From Brevibacterium sp. UCMA 11754 (lineage in GTDB: Bacteria > Actinomycetota > Actinomycetes > Actinomycetales > Brevibacteriaceae), in the NCBI RefSeq assembly GCF_021532275.1, contig NZ_JACBOT010000009.1, forward strand, positions 124,001 to 188,000: DNA of 64,000 nucleotides, read 5' to 3'. How positions within the stretch are numbered: the first letter of the stretch is position 1; every line of letters begins with the position of its first letter. Positions 13,597-23,478 of the stretch are shown one piece after another. The notes under the pieces are model-generated. The model was given only the letters and a program-made list of their open reading frames with translations, was not told the origin of the DNA and ran no database searches. The translations under genes and the position numbers were made by a program.

Positions 13597-14157
13597 TTAC
13601 TTGACGCGACCCAGGTAGTCGCCGTTGCGGGTGTCCACCTTGACCTTGGTGCCCTCTTCGAGGAACAGGGGCACCTGGATGTCGTAGCCGGTCTCCAGCG
13701 TTGCAGGTTTGGAGCCACCGGTCGAGCGGTCGCCCTGCAGTCCAGGTTCCGTGTGGGTGATCAGCAGCTCGACCGAAGGCGGCAGCTCCACAGAGAGCGC
13801 GGTGCCCTCGTGGAAGGAGATCTGCAGGTTCTGGTTTTCGAGCATGTAGTTGGCGGCATCGCCGACGAGGTCTGGAGAGACGCTGACCTGGTCGTAGTCC
13901 TCTGCGTCCATGAAGACGTAGTCGGTGCCGTCATGGTAGAGGTACTGCATATCGCGACGGTCGACATTGGCTGTCTCGACCTTGGTCCCGGCGTTGAAGG
14001 TCTTGTCGATGATCTTGCCGGAGATGACGTTCTTGAGCTTGGTGCGGACGAATGCCGGACCTTTGCCGGGCTTGACGTGCTGGAACTCCAGCACCTGCCA
14101 CAGCTGCTTGTCGATATTGAGCACAAGGCCGTTCTTCAGGTCGTTGGTTGAAGCCAC
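13597..14157 (-). CDS. efp: Translation elongation factor P
   Basis: EF-P rescues ribosomes stalled at proline runs. From the GTG at 14157 the 186-residue protein begins [20 protein letters not shown], matching actinobacterial EF-P, with AGAAGGA about seven bases upstream; a longer reading from 14226 adds an unsupported extension. The tip loop is KPGKGPAF, the PGKGP form of the actinobacterial subfamily in which the tip lysine is reported to act unmodified; no EpmA/EpmB or similar genes are nearby. Confidence 0.96.
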   Translation of the reverse strand: MASTNDLKNGLVLNIDKQLWQVLEFQHVKPGKGPAFVRTKLKNVISGKIIDKTFNAGTKVETANVDRRDMQYLYHDGTDYVFMDAEDYDQVSVSPDLVGDAANYMLENQNLQISFHEGTALSVELPPSVELLITHTEPGLQGDRSTGGSKPATLETGYDIQVPLFLEEGTKVKVDTRNGDYLGRVK

Positions 14158-14241
14158 TAATTCGTCCTTCTTCGTGTCAGTCTTGGCCACCGCGAGGTGA
14201 TTTGGTGTGTCTGGCAGTTTCGCCAAACAGCAATTCTAGCA

Positions 14242-14257
14242 AGCTCCTGTAGGAGCT
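14242..14257. repeat. Short palindrome between aroB and efp
   Basis: A 7-bp inverted repeat (AGCTCCT, two centre bases, AGGAGCT) lies 15 bp after the aroB stop and just upstream of a TAGAAT -10-like hexamer (14233-14238) for efp. It may be a weak terminator or an operator; the sequence does not decide. Confidence 0.3.
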
Positions 14258-14272
14258 GCCATCTTGGGCCTC

Positions 14273-15388
14273 TCAGCCCAGATCAGTGCCGAGCATGACG
14301 CGGGGCGAATCCTCGCCGATCTCCTGGTAGGCCGTGTGGAGAATTGAGACGTCCGGGATCTCCACCGTCGCGGGTGCGCCCACCTCGCTCAGCAGCACCA
14401 TGCGCAGCATCGAGCCGCGCGCCTTCTTGTCTCGCTTCATCGTGTCCAGGAGCTGCGGCCAGACATCGGCACGGTAGGCGATGGGCAGGCCCAGCTTGGT
14501 CAGCAGTTCACGATGGAGGTCGACGGTCTCCGGCGGGAGGCTCTTGACCATCGCCGCCACCTCGGCGGCGAAGACCATGCCCACGGACACCGCGGCGCCG
14601 TGGCGCCACTGATAGCGCTCTTTGTGCTCGATGGCGTGGGCAAGGGTGTGGCCGTAGTTGAGGATCTCGCGGTGTCCGGATTCTTTGAAGTCGTCTGCGA
14701 CGACCTCGGCCTTGACGGCGATGGCGCGTTCGATGAGCTCGCGCAGGACAGGACCATCCACCTCGGCGATCTCGGACTTCGAATGCCTGTTCACCAGATC
14801 GAGGATCGCGGGATCGGCGATGAAGCCGGTCTTGACCACCTCGGCGAGGCCGGTGAAGAGCTCGTTCTCCGGCAGCGTCTGCAGGGTGTCGAGGTCCACG
14901 AGGACGCCCGAGGGCGCGTGGAAGGAACCGACGAGGTTCTTGCCTTCAGCGGTGTTGATTCCGGTCTTGCCGCCGATGGCCGCATCGACCATTCCGAGGA
15001 CCGTGGTGGGAATGTGGATGACGGAGATTCCGCGCAGCCAGGTTGCTGCGACGAAGCCGCCGAGGTCGGAGACGGCTCCTCCGCCGACGGTGATGATGGC
15101 ATCGGTGCGGGTGAAGTCGCTCTGACCGAGGACCTGCCAGCAGAACGCGGCGACCTGCACGTGTTTGGCTTCCTCCGCATCGGGGATCTCGGCCACAATC
15201 GCATCGAGTCCGGTTGCGCGCAGGTCATCACGGACCGTCTCTCCTGTTGTCCGCAGGGCCCGCGGATGGATGACGAGCACCTTCTCGACGCGGGGACCGA
15301 GGAGCTCCGGAAGTTCGCCCAGGAGACCTTGGCCCACGAGAACCGGGTAGTTCCCGCCGGCTTCGACGTTGATGCGTGTGAGACTCAT
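14273..15388 (-). CDS. aroB: 3-dehydroquinate synthase
   Basis: AroB converts DAHP to 3-dehydroquinate, the second step of the shikimate pathway. NAD-binding and catalytic motifs are clear: IITVGGGAVSDLGGFVAATW, HIPTTVLGMVDAAIGGKTGI, and the zinc ligands in NYGHTLAHAIEH. I start at the ATG at 15388 (MSLTRINVEAGGNYPV, AAGGGGA upstream; 371 residues); a reading frame open to 15619 is extension without family support. It forms a cluster with aroK and aroC. Confidence 0.96.
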   Translation of the reverse strand: MSLTRINVEAGGNYPVLVGQGLLGELPELLGPRVEKVLVIHPRALRTTGETVRDDLRATGLDAIVAEIPDAEEAKHVQVAAFCWQVLGQSDFTRTDAIITVGGGAVSDLGGFVAATWLRGISVIHIPTTVLGMVDAAIGGKTGINTAEGKNLVGSFHAPSGVLVDLDTLQTLPENELFTGLAEVVKTGFIADPAILDLVNRHSKSEIAEVDGPVLRELIERAIAVKAEVVADDFKESGHREILNYGHTLAHAIEHKERYQWRHGAAVSVGMVFAAEVAAMVKSLPPETVDLHRELLTKLGLPIAYRADVWPQLLDTMKRDKKARGSMLRMVLLSEVGAPATVEIPDVSILHTAYQEIGEDSPRVMLGTDLG

Positions 15389-15467
15389 TCGTGCACTTTC
15401 CCCTTTGCTGCCTCCGGGCATGACATGACCGCGGTGGCTGAACTCTGAACCGGTTGCGACCTCAAGC

Positions 15468-16091
15468 CTAACTCTCCGGGTCGCGGCCCGAGTACTTGGC
15501 ATACTCTTCCGCTCGCTGCAGACCGGTGAGGACGTCGACGACGCGGTTGACGATGGTCGAGGGATGCGAATTCGAGGCATGGACGCGGAAGGTGGCGACC
15601 TGATCATAGAGAGGTTCACGCTCGTTCACGAGCGCCAACCAGTTCTCCACCGCGGTTCCAGCACCGCGCAGCAGCGGTCTGTGCGGGGAGTTCAGCCGAG
15701 TCACGACGGTGTCGACGTCGATGTCGATGTGCACGACCTTGATCGCGGGATGGCCCAGCTGGGCACGGGTGCCCGGGTTGAGGATCGCTCCCCCGCCCAG
15801 GGAGACGATGCCTGGGCGGTCGAGCAGACGACGCAGGGCGCGCCGGACGACCTCGCGTTCGATCCGCCGGAAATGGTCCTCACCGCGCTCGACGAAGATC
15901 TCTGCGATGACGCCGTATTTGTCGACGATGTTCGCATCCGTGTCGATGAGCGGCAGATCGAGTCGATCAGCCAGGAGACGACCGATCGTGGATTTGCCGG
16001 CGGCAGGCGGTCCGGTCAGGACGATGCGCGACTGCGAGGCCGGGACCGGTTCCAGCGGTGGAACCGGTTTCGGGTGCGGGCGTTGAGTCAT
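15468..16091 (-). CDS. aroK: Shikimate kinase
   Basis: AroK phosphorylates shikimate with ATP. The P-loop [11 protein letters not shown], the shikimate-binding DTDANI and SLGGGAIL, and the lid arginines in [10 protein letters not shown] are in the expected order. The start is the ATG at 16091, overlapping the aroC stop (ATGA) and giving 207 residues; the 25-residue Pro-rich lead before the P-loop is somewhat longer than usual. Confidence 0.95.
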   Translation of the reverse strand: MTQRPHPKPVPPLEPVPASQSRIVLTGPPAAGKSTIGRLLADRLDLPLIDTDANIVDKYGVIAEIFVERGEDHFRRIEREVVRRALRRLLDRPGIVSLGGGAILNPGTRAQLGHPAIKVVHIDIDVDTVVTRLNSPHRPLLRGAGTAVENWLALVNEREPLYDQVATFRVHASNSHPSTIVNRVVDVLTGLQRAEEYAKYSGRDPES

Positions 16092-17287
16092 CGGCCGATG
16101 CGGAGGTTCTCCGGAATGGCCGCCACGTAGGCATCCAGGTTCCGCTTGGTCTCGGCCACGGAGTCTCCGCCGAACTTCTCCACCACTGCTTCGGCGAGAA
16201 CGAGAGCCACCATCGCTTCGGCCACGACACCGGAGGCCGGAACCGCACACACGTCGGAGCGCTGGTGGTTGGCCTTGGCAGGTTCACCGGTGACGACGTC
16301 GACGGTGGCCAGAGCGCGTGGGACCGTGGCGATGGGCTTCATGCCTGCCCGGACTCGCAGCGGTCCACCTGTCGACATTCCGCCCTCGGTGCCGCCTGCG
16401 CGGTTGCTGACGCGTCGGATACCCTCGTCACCCACGGCGAGTTCATCGTGGGCTGCGGACCCGGAGCGCCTGGTAGTGAGGAAGCCGTCGCCGACCTCGA
16501 CACCCTTGATCGCCTGGATGCCCATCAGGGCACCGGCGAGGCGGGAATCAAGTCGACGGTCCCAGTGGACGTGGGAGCCAAGACCAGGGGGCAGATCGTA
16601 GGCGAGGACCTCGACGACTCCGCCGAGTGTGTCTCCTGCCTTCTTCGCTGCGTCGATCTCAGCGACCATGGCAGCCGAGAGCTCGGAATCGAAGCAGCGC
16701 ACAGGATCGGCGTCGAGGGCATCGACGTCGGAGGCCTGCGGCAGTGACACAGGCGTGTCCTCTGGCCCCGTGGCAGCACCGATCGCCACGGTGTGGGAGA
16801 CGAGTGTGATGCCGAGTTCGCGCAGGAAGTTCGCGGCCACTGTGCCGAGGGCAACGCGCATCGCGGTCTCACGCGCCGAGGCGCGTTCGAGGATCGGCCG
16901 TGCTTCGTCGAAATCGTATTTCTGCATGCCGACGATATCGGCGTGCCCTGGACGCGGCCGAGTAAGTGGGGCGTTGCGGGCCTGACCGGCGAGTTCGTCC
17001 TCGTCGATCGGGTCGGCGCTCATCACGGTCTCCCATTTGGGCCACTCCGTATTTCCGACCTCGACAGCCACGGGTGAGCCGAGGCTCTGGCCGTGGCGCA
17101 CTCCCCCCAGGAGCCGAACCTCATCGGCTTCGAACTTCATCCGGGCTCCACGGCCGTAGCCCAATCTGCGTCGAGCTAAGCTCGCGCGGATGTCTTCCCT
17201 GGTGATAGGAACGTGGGCGGGAAGCCCCTCAATGATCCCAGTCAGCGCTTCGCCGTGGGATTCGCCTGCAGTCAGCCATCTCAACAT
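16088..17287 (-). CDS. aroC: Chorismate synthase
   Basis: AroC forms chorismate from EPSP using reduced FMN. Signatures include [20 protein letters not shown] at the N-terminus, RARLGYGRG-like [12 protein letters not shown], and [20 protein letters not shown]; 399 residues. The ATG is at 17287. No ribosome site is obvious, and a TAGAAT hexamer ends seven bases upstream, so a leaderless transcript is possible, though coupling from the upstream peptidase gene is as likely. Confidence 0.96.
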   Translation of the reverse strand: MLRWLTAGESHGEALTGIIEGLPAHVPITREDIRASLARRRLGYGRGARMKFEADEVRLLGGVRHGQSLGSPVAVEVGNTEWPKWETVMSADPIDEDELAGQARNAPLTRPRPGHADIVGMQKYDFDEARPILERASARETAMRVALGTVAANFLRELGITLVSHTVAIGAATGPEDTPVSLPQASDVDALDADPVRCFDSELSAAMVAEIDAAKKAGDTLGGVVEVLAYDLPPGLGSHVHWDRRLDSRLAGALMGIQAIKGVEVGDGFLTTRRSGSAAHDELAVGDEGIRRVSNRAGGTEGGMSTGGPLRVRAGMKPIATVPRALATVDVVTGEPAKANHQRSDVCAVPASGVVAEAMVALVLAEAVVEKFGGDSVAETKRNLDAYVAAIPENLRIGR

Positions 17288-17297
17288 TCAACCGATT

Positions 17298-18020
17298 CTA
17301 CAAAAGGATTGGGCCGAGCACCGACCCGAACCACATTCCGGATAGCATTGCCGGTCCGAATGCGATCGTCGTCGCCTTCAGGCTGCGTTTCGCAGCGGCT
17401 GCCAGGAGGGCTGCGATGCCGGCGATGAACATCATGATGATGAAGACGAGCGCCGGTGCCCACGGGGAGAACAGTGAGGGCACACCGAAGACGACGAACG
17501 CGAGTTTGACGTCGCCGAGGCCCATCGTGCGCGCGTGCATCACCCTTCCGCTCAGGTAGAGGACTCCGAAGAGAAGGACCCCGGCGCCACCGACAATGAG
17601 TCCGAGGGCCCAGATTGCGGACTTCCCCAGCAGCTGCCCGAGAATGAAGGTGAGAAGTTCGATTCCGATGAGCGGATACACGATCCGATCCGGCAGCCGA
17701 TGGACGACGATGTCGACGACAGCGAGGTACGGGGTGGCAGCGGCCGCTGCACCCAGGCTCAGAGCCAGCAGAAGCCGGTCGACGGACCCGATGTCGGTTG
17801 CCACGCCGGCGTCGGGGAAGAGCAGTGCGGCCGCAGCTGCCAAGACGATGCCGAGGATCACTGAGGGCAGAGGGCGGTACAGACGAGTCTTCGCGAGCAC
17901 GGCAGCGTGGGCGTCATCGGCCAGCCACCACGAGGTGCTGCTGGCCAGGAGAATGCCGAGACCAGCACTGAAGACGGCGCTGACTCCGATCGGCCACCCG
18001 TGGAGAACTCCGATGTCCAC
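17298..18020 (-). CDS. Prepilin peptidase (A24 family, no methylase domain)
   Basis: This 240-residue membrane protein looks like a type IV prepilin/archaellin-type aspartyl peptidase: the two catalytic Asp motifs are VDIVVHRLPDRIVYP and MGLGDVKLA, separated by hydrophobic helices; I count six to eight likely membrane spans. The zinc-binding methylase part of classical PilD is missing, as in many actinobacterial versions. The start is a GTG at 18020. It is inserted between aroE and aroC; no pilin or pilus-assembly genes are in the window, so the substrate is unknown. Tad/Flp-type pilins elsewhere are the likely targets. Confidence 0.8.
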   Translation of the reverse strand: MDIGVLHGWPIGVSAVFSAGLGILLASSTSWWLADDAHAAVLAKTRLYRPLPSVILGIVLAAAAALLFPDAGVATDIGSVDRLLLALSLGAAAAATPYLAVVDIVVHRLPDRIVYPLIGIELLTFILGQLLGKSAIWALGLIVGGAGVLLFGVLYLSGRVMHARTMGLGDVKLAFVVFGVPSLFSPWAPALVFIIMMFIAGIAALLAAAAKRSLKATTIAFGPAMLSGMWFGSVLGPILL

Positions 18021-18047
18021 CCTCGCCCACCCTTTCCGTCCTTCTGG

Positions 18048-19040
18048 TCAGTCGCCTGCCGGCCCAGGTTGATCTTCGAGTGCGCGGTACATGGCTGCTG
18101 TGATCACGGCGCGCCGCTGCGCGTTCTGCGTGGGGCCCTGAGCGAGGCCGGGCTCGGCGGCCGATGCTTGGGCCGCGGCGATGAACATCTCCGACTGGGC
18201 AACGGCCTGCTCGACGAGCATCACCGTACCCTCTACCGGCATGAGGCCGTGGGATTCGGCTGCCCGAAGGAAGCCGGACTCTGCGGCATAGGCGACGTCG
18301 AGGGCCACTCCGCCGCGGAAGTCGCGAGACCACTGCAGTTCGGGGACAGCCTCGGCGGGGAGGGTCGAGATGACCACGGCGGAGGGTTCGATCTGCCTCA
18401 GCGGCGCGGTGGACGCCGACACTCCGAGCTGTTTGCTGAGGTCGAGGACCCGACCGGCCCGTTCAGGGTTTCTGACGAGGAATTCGACCGTGGTGATGCC
18501 CAGTTCGCTGCAGGCCAGCAGCGCCGAAGCCGCGGTCGCCCCTGCACCCAGGATGGTTGCTCTGTCAGCACCGTCGATGGTCGCCCTGTCGTCACCATCT
18601 CTGTCGGCGGTGCTCGCTCCTGCAGTCGCACCGAGGCCCGCGGCCGTGGCCGATATAGCGGCGGTGACAGCTGCTTCCCGACAGGTGCTGAGGCCCGGAG
18701 TCAGCGCGCGCACTATTCCCTGCACGTCGGTGTTGGCAACCGACGTCGCCCCACCTCGGCGAACCAGTGTGTTCGCCACTCCGGTCAGCCCGGCCGTGTC
18801 ATCGAGGTCCCACCCATGGGTAAGCGCGAGTTCGACGAGCCGTTCCTTCAAAGGCATCGTCAGCGAGAATCCGATCTGGCTCATGTGAGCTGCCAGGAAG
18901 GATTCGAGGTCCTCCGCGCCGAGGTCGAAGCTGGCGTATTCGCTGCTGTCGAGGCCGAGGGCCCGAAATGCCGCACGATGAAGCAGCGGCGACTTGGAAT
19001 GGGCGATCGGGCGACCGAGCACCGCAGCCGAGATCGTCAT
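18048..19040 (-). CDS. aroE: Shikimate dehydrogenase, with a low-complexity insertion
   Basis: AroE reduces 3-dehydroshikimate with NADPH. Substrate-binding residues are seen in SKSPLLHRAAF (residues 15-25), the catalytic Lys in MPLKE (65), and the Asp in VANTDVQGI. The dinucleotide loop is ILGAGATA at about 163. Between the two domains there is an Ala/Asp/Thr-rich insertion of about 40 residues (121-162), making the protein 330 residues instead of the usual 270-290. The start is the ATG at 19040, overlapping the mltG stop; an open frame to 19172 is not family sequence. Confidence 0.93.
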   Translation of the reverse strand: MTISAAVLGRPIAHSKSPLLHRAAFRALGLDSSEYASFDLGAEDLESFLAAHMSQIGFSLTMPLKERLVELALTHGWDLDDTAGLTGVANTLVRRGGATSVANTDVQGIVRALTPGLSTCREAAVTAAISATAAGLGATAGASTADRDGDDRATIDGADRATILGAGATAASALLACSELGITTVEFLVRNPERAGRVLDLSKQLGVSASTAPLRQIEPSAVVISTLPAEAVPELQWSRDFRGGVALDVAYAAESGFLRAAESHGLMPVEGTVMLVEQAVAQSEMFIAAAQASAAEPGLAQGPTQNAQRRAVITAAMYRALEDQPGPAGD

Positions 19041-20179
19041 TTGTCGCCGTTGGCCTCTCCGTGCTCCTTGAGCCATTTCCGATAGATCTCGACATTCTTC
19101 CGATGCTCGTCGTAGGTGTCGGCGAATTTGGTCTCCCCGGTGTCCGGGTTCGTGGCCACGAAGAACTGCCAATCACCTTCGGTGGGATTGAGCGCCGCAT
19201 CGACTGCTCCGGCGCTGGGCGAATTGATCGGTCCCGGTGGCAGCCCCTTCTTCTTGTACGTGTTGTACGGGCTGTCGGACTCGCGCTCCTTCTTCGTCGT
19301 CGTCAGATCGCTGCGGGCACCGTGGATATAGGCCACGGTCGCATCGGACTGGAGCAGTTGGCCGGTCTTCGAATCCTCTGAGATGCGGTTGAGGAAGACC
19401 TGCGCCACCTTCTTCCGGACTTCTTCATCACCGGGTGATTCGATTTCGACGAGGCTCGCCAGGGTCATGATCCGATTCGCGTCGTCGAGATCGATGTCAG
19501 CGTTCTCGATCTCACGCTTCGTCTTCTTGACCATCTCGGACACGATGTCCTCGGCCGTTCTGTCCTGGTTCAGCTCGTAGGTTGCCGGATACAGGTACCC
19601 TTCCAGGCTGGGGGCGTCAACGTCGAGGCCGTAGTCCTTAGGAGTCTTGTCATCGATGGCTTTGTCGACGGCTTCGGCCTTCATTCCCGACTCGACCATC
19701 GTCGATTTGATCTGGTCGATCTTGCGGCCCTCGGCGATCGTGATCTTGGGAGGTTTGATCGGATTGACGATCGCTTCCACTGCTGATTTGGAACTCATCT
19801 TCTCGCGCAGAATGATCGGTCCGGCCTGGATCGTGATATCGCGGCGCTCGACCTCGTCGAGGAACGGCTCGGAGTTCATGATCACCCCGGCCTCGACGAG
19901 CTGATTGGCCACGGAGCGGGCAGAGGCTCCCGGCGGGATCTCGATCGTGACCTCGCTGGTGCCAGCGCCCTCGTAGTCGCCCTTGGGACCGAACAGGTCA
20001 TCGAAGACTCCGCCTGCGGCTCTGACACCGAAGAATCCTCCGATGCCGAATACGAGCACGCAGACGACGACGATGGCCGTCGTCCGACGCCTGCGCAGCA
20101 TCCGGCGGCGCTTCTTTGCTCTGAGGTCGGACCTGCTCAGCCCTTCGTCTTCCGAGAACTCACCTGGGAACGGGCTCAT
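19037..20179 (-). CDS. mltG: Endolytic murein transglycosylase MltG
   Basis: MltG is a membrane-anchored lytic transglycosylase that cuts nascent glycan strands and limits their length. The chain has a basic cytoplasmic tail, one membrane helix (about 34-56), a LysM-like part starting VTIEIPPGASARSVANQL, and the YceG domain. The catalytic Glu lies in ASLVEIES (Glu245), and SPYNTYKKKGLPPGPI is the family signature. 380 residues. It overlaps ruvX and aroE by 4 bp each. Confidence 0.93.
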   Translation of the reverse strand: MSPFPGEFSEDEGLSRSDLRAKKRRRMLRRRRTTAIVVVCVLVFGIGGFFGVRAAGGVFDDLFGPKGDYEGAGTSEVTIEIPPGASARSVANQLVEAGVIMNSEPFLDEVERRDITIQAGPIILREKMSSKSAVEAIVNPIKPPKITIAEGRKIDQIKSTMVESGMKAEAVDKAIDDKTPKDYGLDVDAPSLEGYLYPATYELNQDRTAEDIVSEMVKKTKREIENADIDLDDANRIMTLASLVEIESPGDEEVRKKVAQVFLNRISEDSKTGQLLQSDATVAYIHGARSDLTTTKKERESDSPYNTYKKKGLPPGPINSPSAGAVDAALNPTEGDWQFFVATNPDTGETKFADTYDEHRKNVEIYRKWLKEHGEANGDK

Positions 20180-20652
20180 AGCTCACTCTCCTCGTCGGGC
20201 ATTGCTCGACCGGCTGGCTCACCGGTGTTGTGTTCGAATTCGAGGGCATTCTGCAAAATGATCACGGCGGCCTGGGCGTCGACGATCTCACGACGTTGAC
20301 GCGAGTTCTTCCCTGCGGCGGCGAGGGCGTGGTGAGCCTCGACCGTGGTGAAGCGCTCATCGACGAGGCGGATGGGCGTCGACGTGGCGAGGCTGATTCG
20401 CCTGGCGAACTCAAGTGCGGTCGCCGCCGCCGCCCGTGCCGCGCCGTCGAGGGACTTCGGGTCGCCGATGAGCAGTTCGATCGGTTCGTATTCGTCGATG
20501 ATCTCCCGCAGCGTTCTCAGCGCAGCGGGCTCATCGGTCCTCCGCACCACTGTCAGCGGCGTAGCGAGGATGCCGTCAGGGTCACTGCTGGCGACCCCGA
20601 TGCGCACCGACCCGATGTCGAGGCCGATACGTCGGCCCCGGCGGAAACTCAC
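20176..20652 (-). CDS. ruvX: Putative Holliday junction resolvase / pre-16S rRNA nuclease YqgF
   Basis: YqgF is an RNase H-fold nuclease implicated in 16S rRNA 5'-end maturation in E. coli and in junction resolution in vitro. The acidic triad positions are visible in RIGLDIGSVRIGVA, IELLIGDPKSLDG-near, and VDERFTTVEA with a later Asp in EIVDAQAAVIIL. 158 residues, starting with GTG at 20652 that overlaps the alaS stop. Confidence 0.92.
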   Translation of the reverse strand: MSFRRGRRIGLDIGSVRIGVASSDPDGILATPLTVVRRTDEPAALRTLREIIDEYEPIELLIGDPKSLDGAARAAAATALEFARRISLATSTPIRLVDERFTTVEAHHALAAAGKNSRQRREIVDAQAAVIILQNALEFEHNTGEPAGRAMPDEESEL

Positions 20653-23303
20653 TGGAGAGCTGCCTTGACCGCTGTGATGGCAGAGGGGATCGCGGAGACA
20701 TCGCTGCCGCCGCCCTGAGCGAGGTCGGGTTTGCCTCCCCCGCCGCCGCCGAGTTCACCGCAGGCCAGGGACACGAGCTTGCCGGCCTGCTGTCCCTCTT
20801 CGCGTGAGGCAGCGGTCGTGGCGACCACGACAACGGGTTTTCCGTTGCTCGTTCCGATGCCAAGGACCACGGCGGAGCGTTCCGAGACTCGACCGCGCAG
20901 GTCGGTGGCGACGGTGCGGATGTCCTCTGCATTCGAGACCTCGCCGAGTTCGGCGACGATGAACAGTGTTGATCCCACGGTTTCGGCGTTGTCGAGGAAT
21001 TTTCCGGCTGAGGCCAGGAGCTGCTGGGAGTTCAGGCGAGCGATCTCCTTCTCCGCATCCTTGAGCTTGGTCATCAGATCTCCGACGCGTTCGCGCACAT
21101 CGGTTCCCGGCACCTTGAGCATGTCGGACAGGGAGGAGACGATGCTGCGTTCAGCGGCCAGCGAGCGAAAGGCGTCCATGCCGACGGCGGCTTCGATGCG
21201 GCGTACGCCTGATCCCACGGAGGCTTCGGAGAGCACGGAGATCGGCCCGACCTCGGACGAGGCACCGACGTGGGTGCCTCCGCAGAGTTCGCGGGAGAAC
21301 GGTCCGCCGATGTCGACGACGCGCACGATATTCGGGTACTTCTCGCCGAAGAGCGCCATCGCACCGGACTTCCTGGCGTCCTCGAACGGCAGGAATTCGG
21401 TCCCGACCTCATAGTTCGAGCGGACGGCGAGGTTGGCGACGTCTTCGATCTCCGCCCGCATCTGCGGACTCGGGGCTTCGGGGAATGAGTAGTCGAAGCG
21501 CATGTAGCCTGGCTGGTTCATCGAGCCGGCCTGGACAGCGTGAGTGCCGAGGATCTCGCGCAGCGCGGCGTGGACGAGGTGCGTGGCGGTGTGGGCCTGT
21601 GAACCCTGGAACCGGTGGTCGCGGTCGACGACGGCCAGGACCTCGGCCCCGACGTGGATCTCGCCGTCGATGACTTCGACCCTGTGCGCGGGGAGCCCCT
21701 TGATGGGATTCTGCACGTCGAGGACGCGGGCGGTGAAGCCATGGCCTTTGATGAGGCCGATATCGGCGCGTTGTCCGCCCGCCTCGGCGTAGAACGGAGT
21801 CAGATCGAGGATGAGGTCGGCGGACTGTCCCGGTGTCAGAACTTCCTGTGCGAGCCCGTCGACGACGATTCCACGCACCCGGGAGTCGGCCTCGAGGCGG
21901 TCGTAGCCGACGAACTCGGAGGCACCGTCTTCGAGCAGCGCAGAGTAGGCGGAGAGGTCGGCATGTCCCCCGCCCTTCTTCGCCTTCGCGTCGGCCTTGG
22001 CTCGGGTCCGCTGTTCGCTCATGAGGGCGCGGAAGCCCTCTTCGTCGACGTGGACGCCCTGTTCGGAAGCCATCTCCAGAGTCAGGTCGATAGGGAATCC
22101 GTGAGTGTCGTGCAGAGCGAACGCGACGTCGCCGCTGATGGTCTTGTCCGACTCGGGCAGGGAAGCCGCAGCGTTCTGGAACAGCTGTGTGCCCGACTCC
22201 AGGGTCCGCAGGAAGGCCTTCTCCTCGGCGTAGGCGATGTGGGAGATGCGATCGAAATCTGTCTCCAGCTCAGGGTAGGAGAGCTTCATCGATTCCATGG
22301 ACACCGGCAGCAGTTCCGGCAGGACCTCGCTGGTCACGCCGAGGAGGCGCATCGCACGTACGGCACGACGGAGGAGACGGCGGAGGATGTAGCCGCGGCC
22401 TTCGTTGCCGGGGCGGACACCGTCGCCGATGATGATCAGGGAGGAGCGGACGTGGTCGGCCACGACGCGCATCTGCACGTCGGCCTCGTGATCGGCACCG
22501 TAGCTGTGGCCGGAGAGACGGCTGGCGGCCTCGATGACGGGAAAGACTTCGTCGATTTCGTACATGTTCTCGACGCCTTGGAGCAGGAAGGCGACACGCT
22601 CGAGGCCCATGCCGGTGTCGATGTTCTTCGCGGGGAGGTCGCCGGCGATGTCGAAATCGACCTTCGACCGGACCTCGCTGAGTTCGAATTCCATGAACAC
22701 GAGGTTCCAGATCTCGATGTACCGGTCTTCATCGGCCACGGGGCCGCCTTCGACACCGTAGTCCGGACCACGGTCGAAGTAGATCTCGGAGCAGTAGCCG
22801 CCGGGGCCGGGCTGACCGGTGTGCCAGAAGTTGTCCTCATTGTCGCGCGGCTGGATGCGCTCTCGTGGAATCGAGGTCTCCTCGAGCCACAGGTCGATGG
22901 TCTCGATATCGTCCTCATGGACTGTTGCCCACAGGCGGTTCTCGTCGAAGCCGAGACCACCGTCGTCCACGGGGTTCGTCAGCAGTCCCCAGGCGAAGCG
23001 GATGGCTTCGCGCTTGAAGTAGTCGCCGAAGGAGAAGTTGCCATTCATCTGGAAGAAGGTGCCGTGGCGGGTGGTCTTTCCGACCTCTTCGATGTCGCCG
23101 GTGCGCACGCATTTCTGCACGCTCGTGGCGCGATTGAATGGGGCAGGTTCCCGACCGGAGAGATACGGGATGAACTGAACCATACCCGCGATGTTGAACA
23201 GGATCGATGGATCCGAGCTGATCACCGACGCTGAGGGGACGACTGTGTGCCCATTCGCTTCGAAGTAGTCCAACCAGCGCTGTTTGATCTCTGCCGTCTT
23301 CAT
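20649..23303 (-). CDS. alaS: Alanine-tRNA ligase
   Basis: AlaS charges tRNA-Ala and edits mischarged Ser and Gly. The catalytic core begins RWLDYFEANGHTVVPSASVI; the editing-domain zinc motifs are HTATHLVHA and the later CGGTHVG; the C-terminal oligomerisation domain ends in a Gly-rich stretch. 884 residues is the normal length. The ATG at 23303 has GAAAGG upstream. A 175-bp gap after the rpsD terminator should hold its promoter; I see no T-box leader. Confidence 0.97.
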   Translation of the reverse strand: MKTAEIKQRWLDYFEANGHTVVPSASVISSDPSILFNIAGMVQFIPYLSGREPAPFNRATSVQKCVRTGDIEEVGKTTRHGTFFQMNGNFSFGDYFKREAIRFAWGLLTNPVDDGGLGFDENRLWATVHEDDIETIDLWLEETSIPRERIQPRDNEDNFWHTGQPGPGGYCSEIYFDRGPDYGVEGGPVADEDRYIEIWNLVFMEFELSEVRSKVDFDIAGDLPAKNIDTGMGLERVAFLLQGVENMYEIDEVFPVIEAASRLSGHSYGADHEADVQMRVVADHVRSSLIIIGDGVRPGNEGRGYILRRLLRRAVRAMRLLGVTSEVLPELLPVSMESMKLSYPELETDFDRISHIAYAEEKAFLRTLESGTQLFQNAAASLPESDKTISGDVAFALHDTHGFPIDLTLEMASEQGVHVDEEGFRALMSEQRTRAKADAKAKKGGGHADLSAYSALLEDGASEFVGYDRLEADSRVRGIVVDGLAQEVLTPGQSADLILDLTPFYAEAGGQRADIGLIKGHGFTARVLDVQNPIKGLPAHRVEVIDGEIHVGAEVLAVVDRDHRFQGSQAHTATHLVHAALREILGTHAVQAGSMNQPGYMRFDYSFPEAPSPQMRAEIEDVANLAVRSNYEVGTEFLPFEDARKSGAMALFGEKYPNIVRVVDIGGPFSRELCGGTHVGASSEVGPISVLSEASVGSGVRRIEAAVGMDAFRSLAAERSIVSSLSDMLKVPGTDVRERVGDLMTKLKDAEKEIARLNSQQLLASAGKFLDNAETVGSTLFIVAELGEVSNAEDIRTVATDLRGRVSERSAVVLGIGTSNGKPVVVVATTAASREEGQQAGKLVSLACGELGGGGGGKPDLAQGGGSDVSAIPSAITAVKAALQ

Positions 23304-23420
23304 CCAAGGCCTTTCACATGTTGCGTGTGCACTCTTGCACTCATCAGTGATTAGTTTAGTGGCTCATCCGCATTATGCGAGGTGCCGACGCTGCGCGCCG
23401 TCGACTTGCGTATGAATGCA

Positions 23421-23453
23421 CAACTGCCCGGAACTCGACGTTCCGGGCAGTTG
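23421..23453 (-). terminator. rpsD terminator hairpin
   Basis: A perfect 13-bp stem (CAACTGCCCGGAA and its complement) with a 7-base loop lies 26 bp after the rpsD stop on the minus strand. It would stop rpsD transcripts before alaS. Confidence 0.7.
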
Positions 23454-23478
23454 ATGCCGTGCGATCCCTCTGGGGTGA

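Noticed and set aside
15389-15619. Extended N-terminus of aroB
   Set aside because: The extra 77 codons overlap the aroK 3' end and do not resemble AroB; the ATG at 15388 has a ribosome site.
21615-23234. A 539-codon plus-strand frame opposite alaS
   Set aside because: No recognisable domain; exact antisense of a conserved synthetase.
23304-23420. Possible T-box leader before alaS
   Set aside because: No T-box consensus or specifier stem is visible in the short gap.
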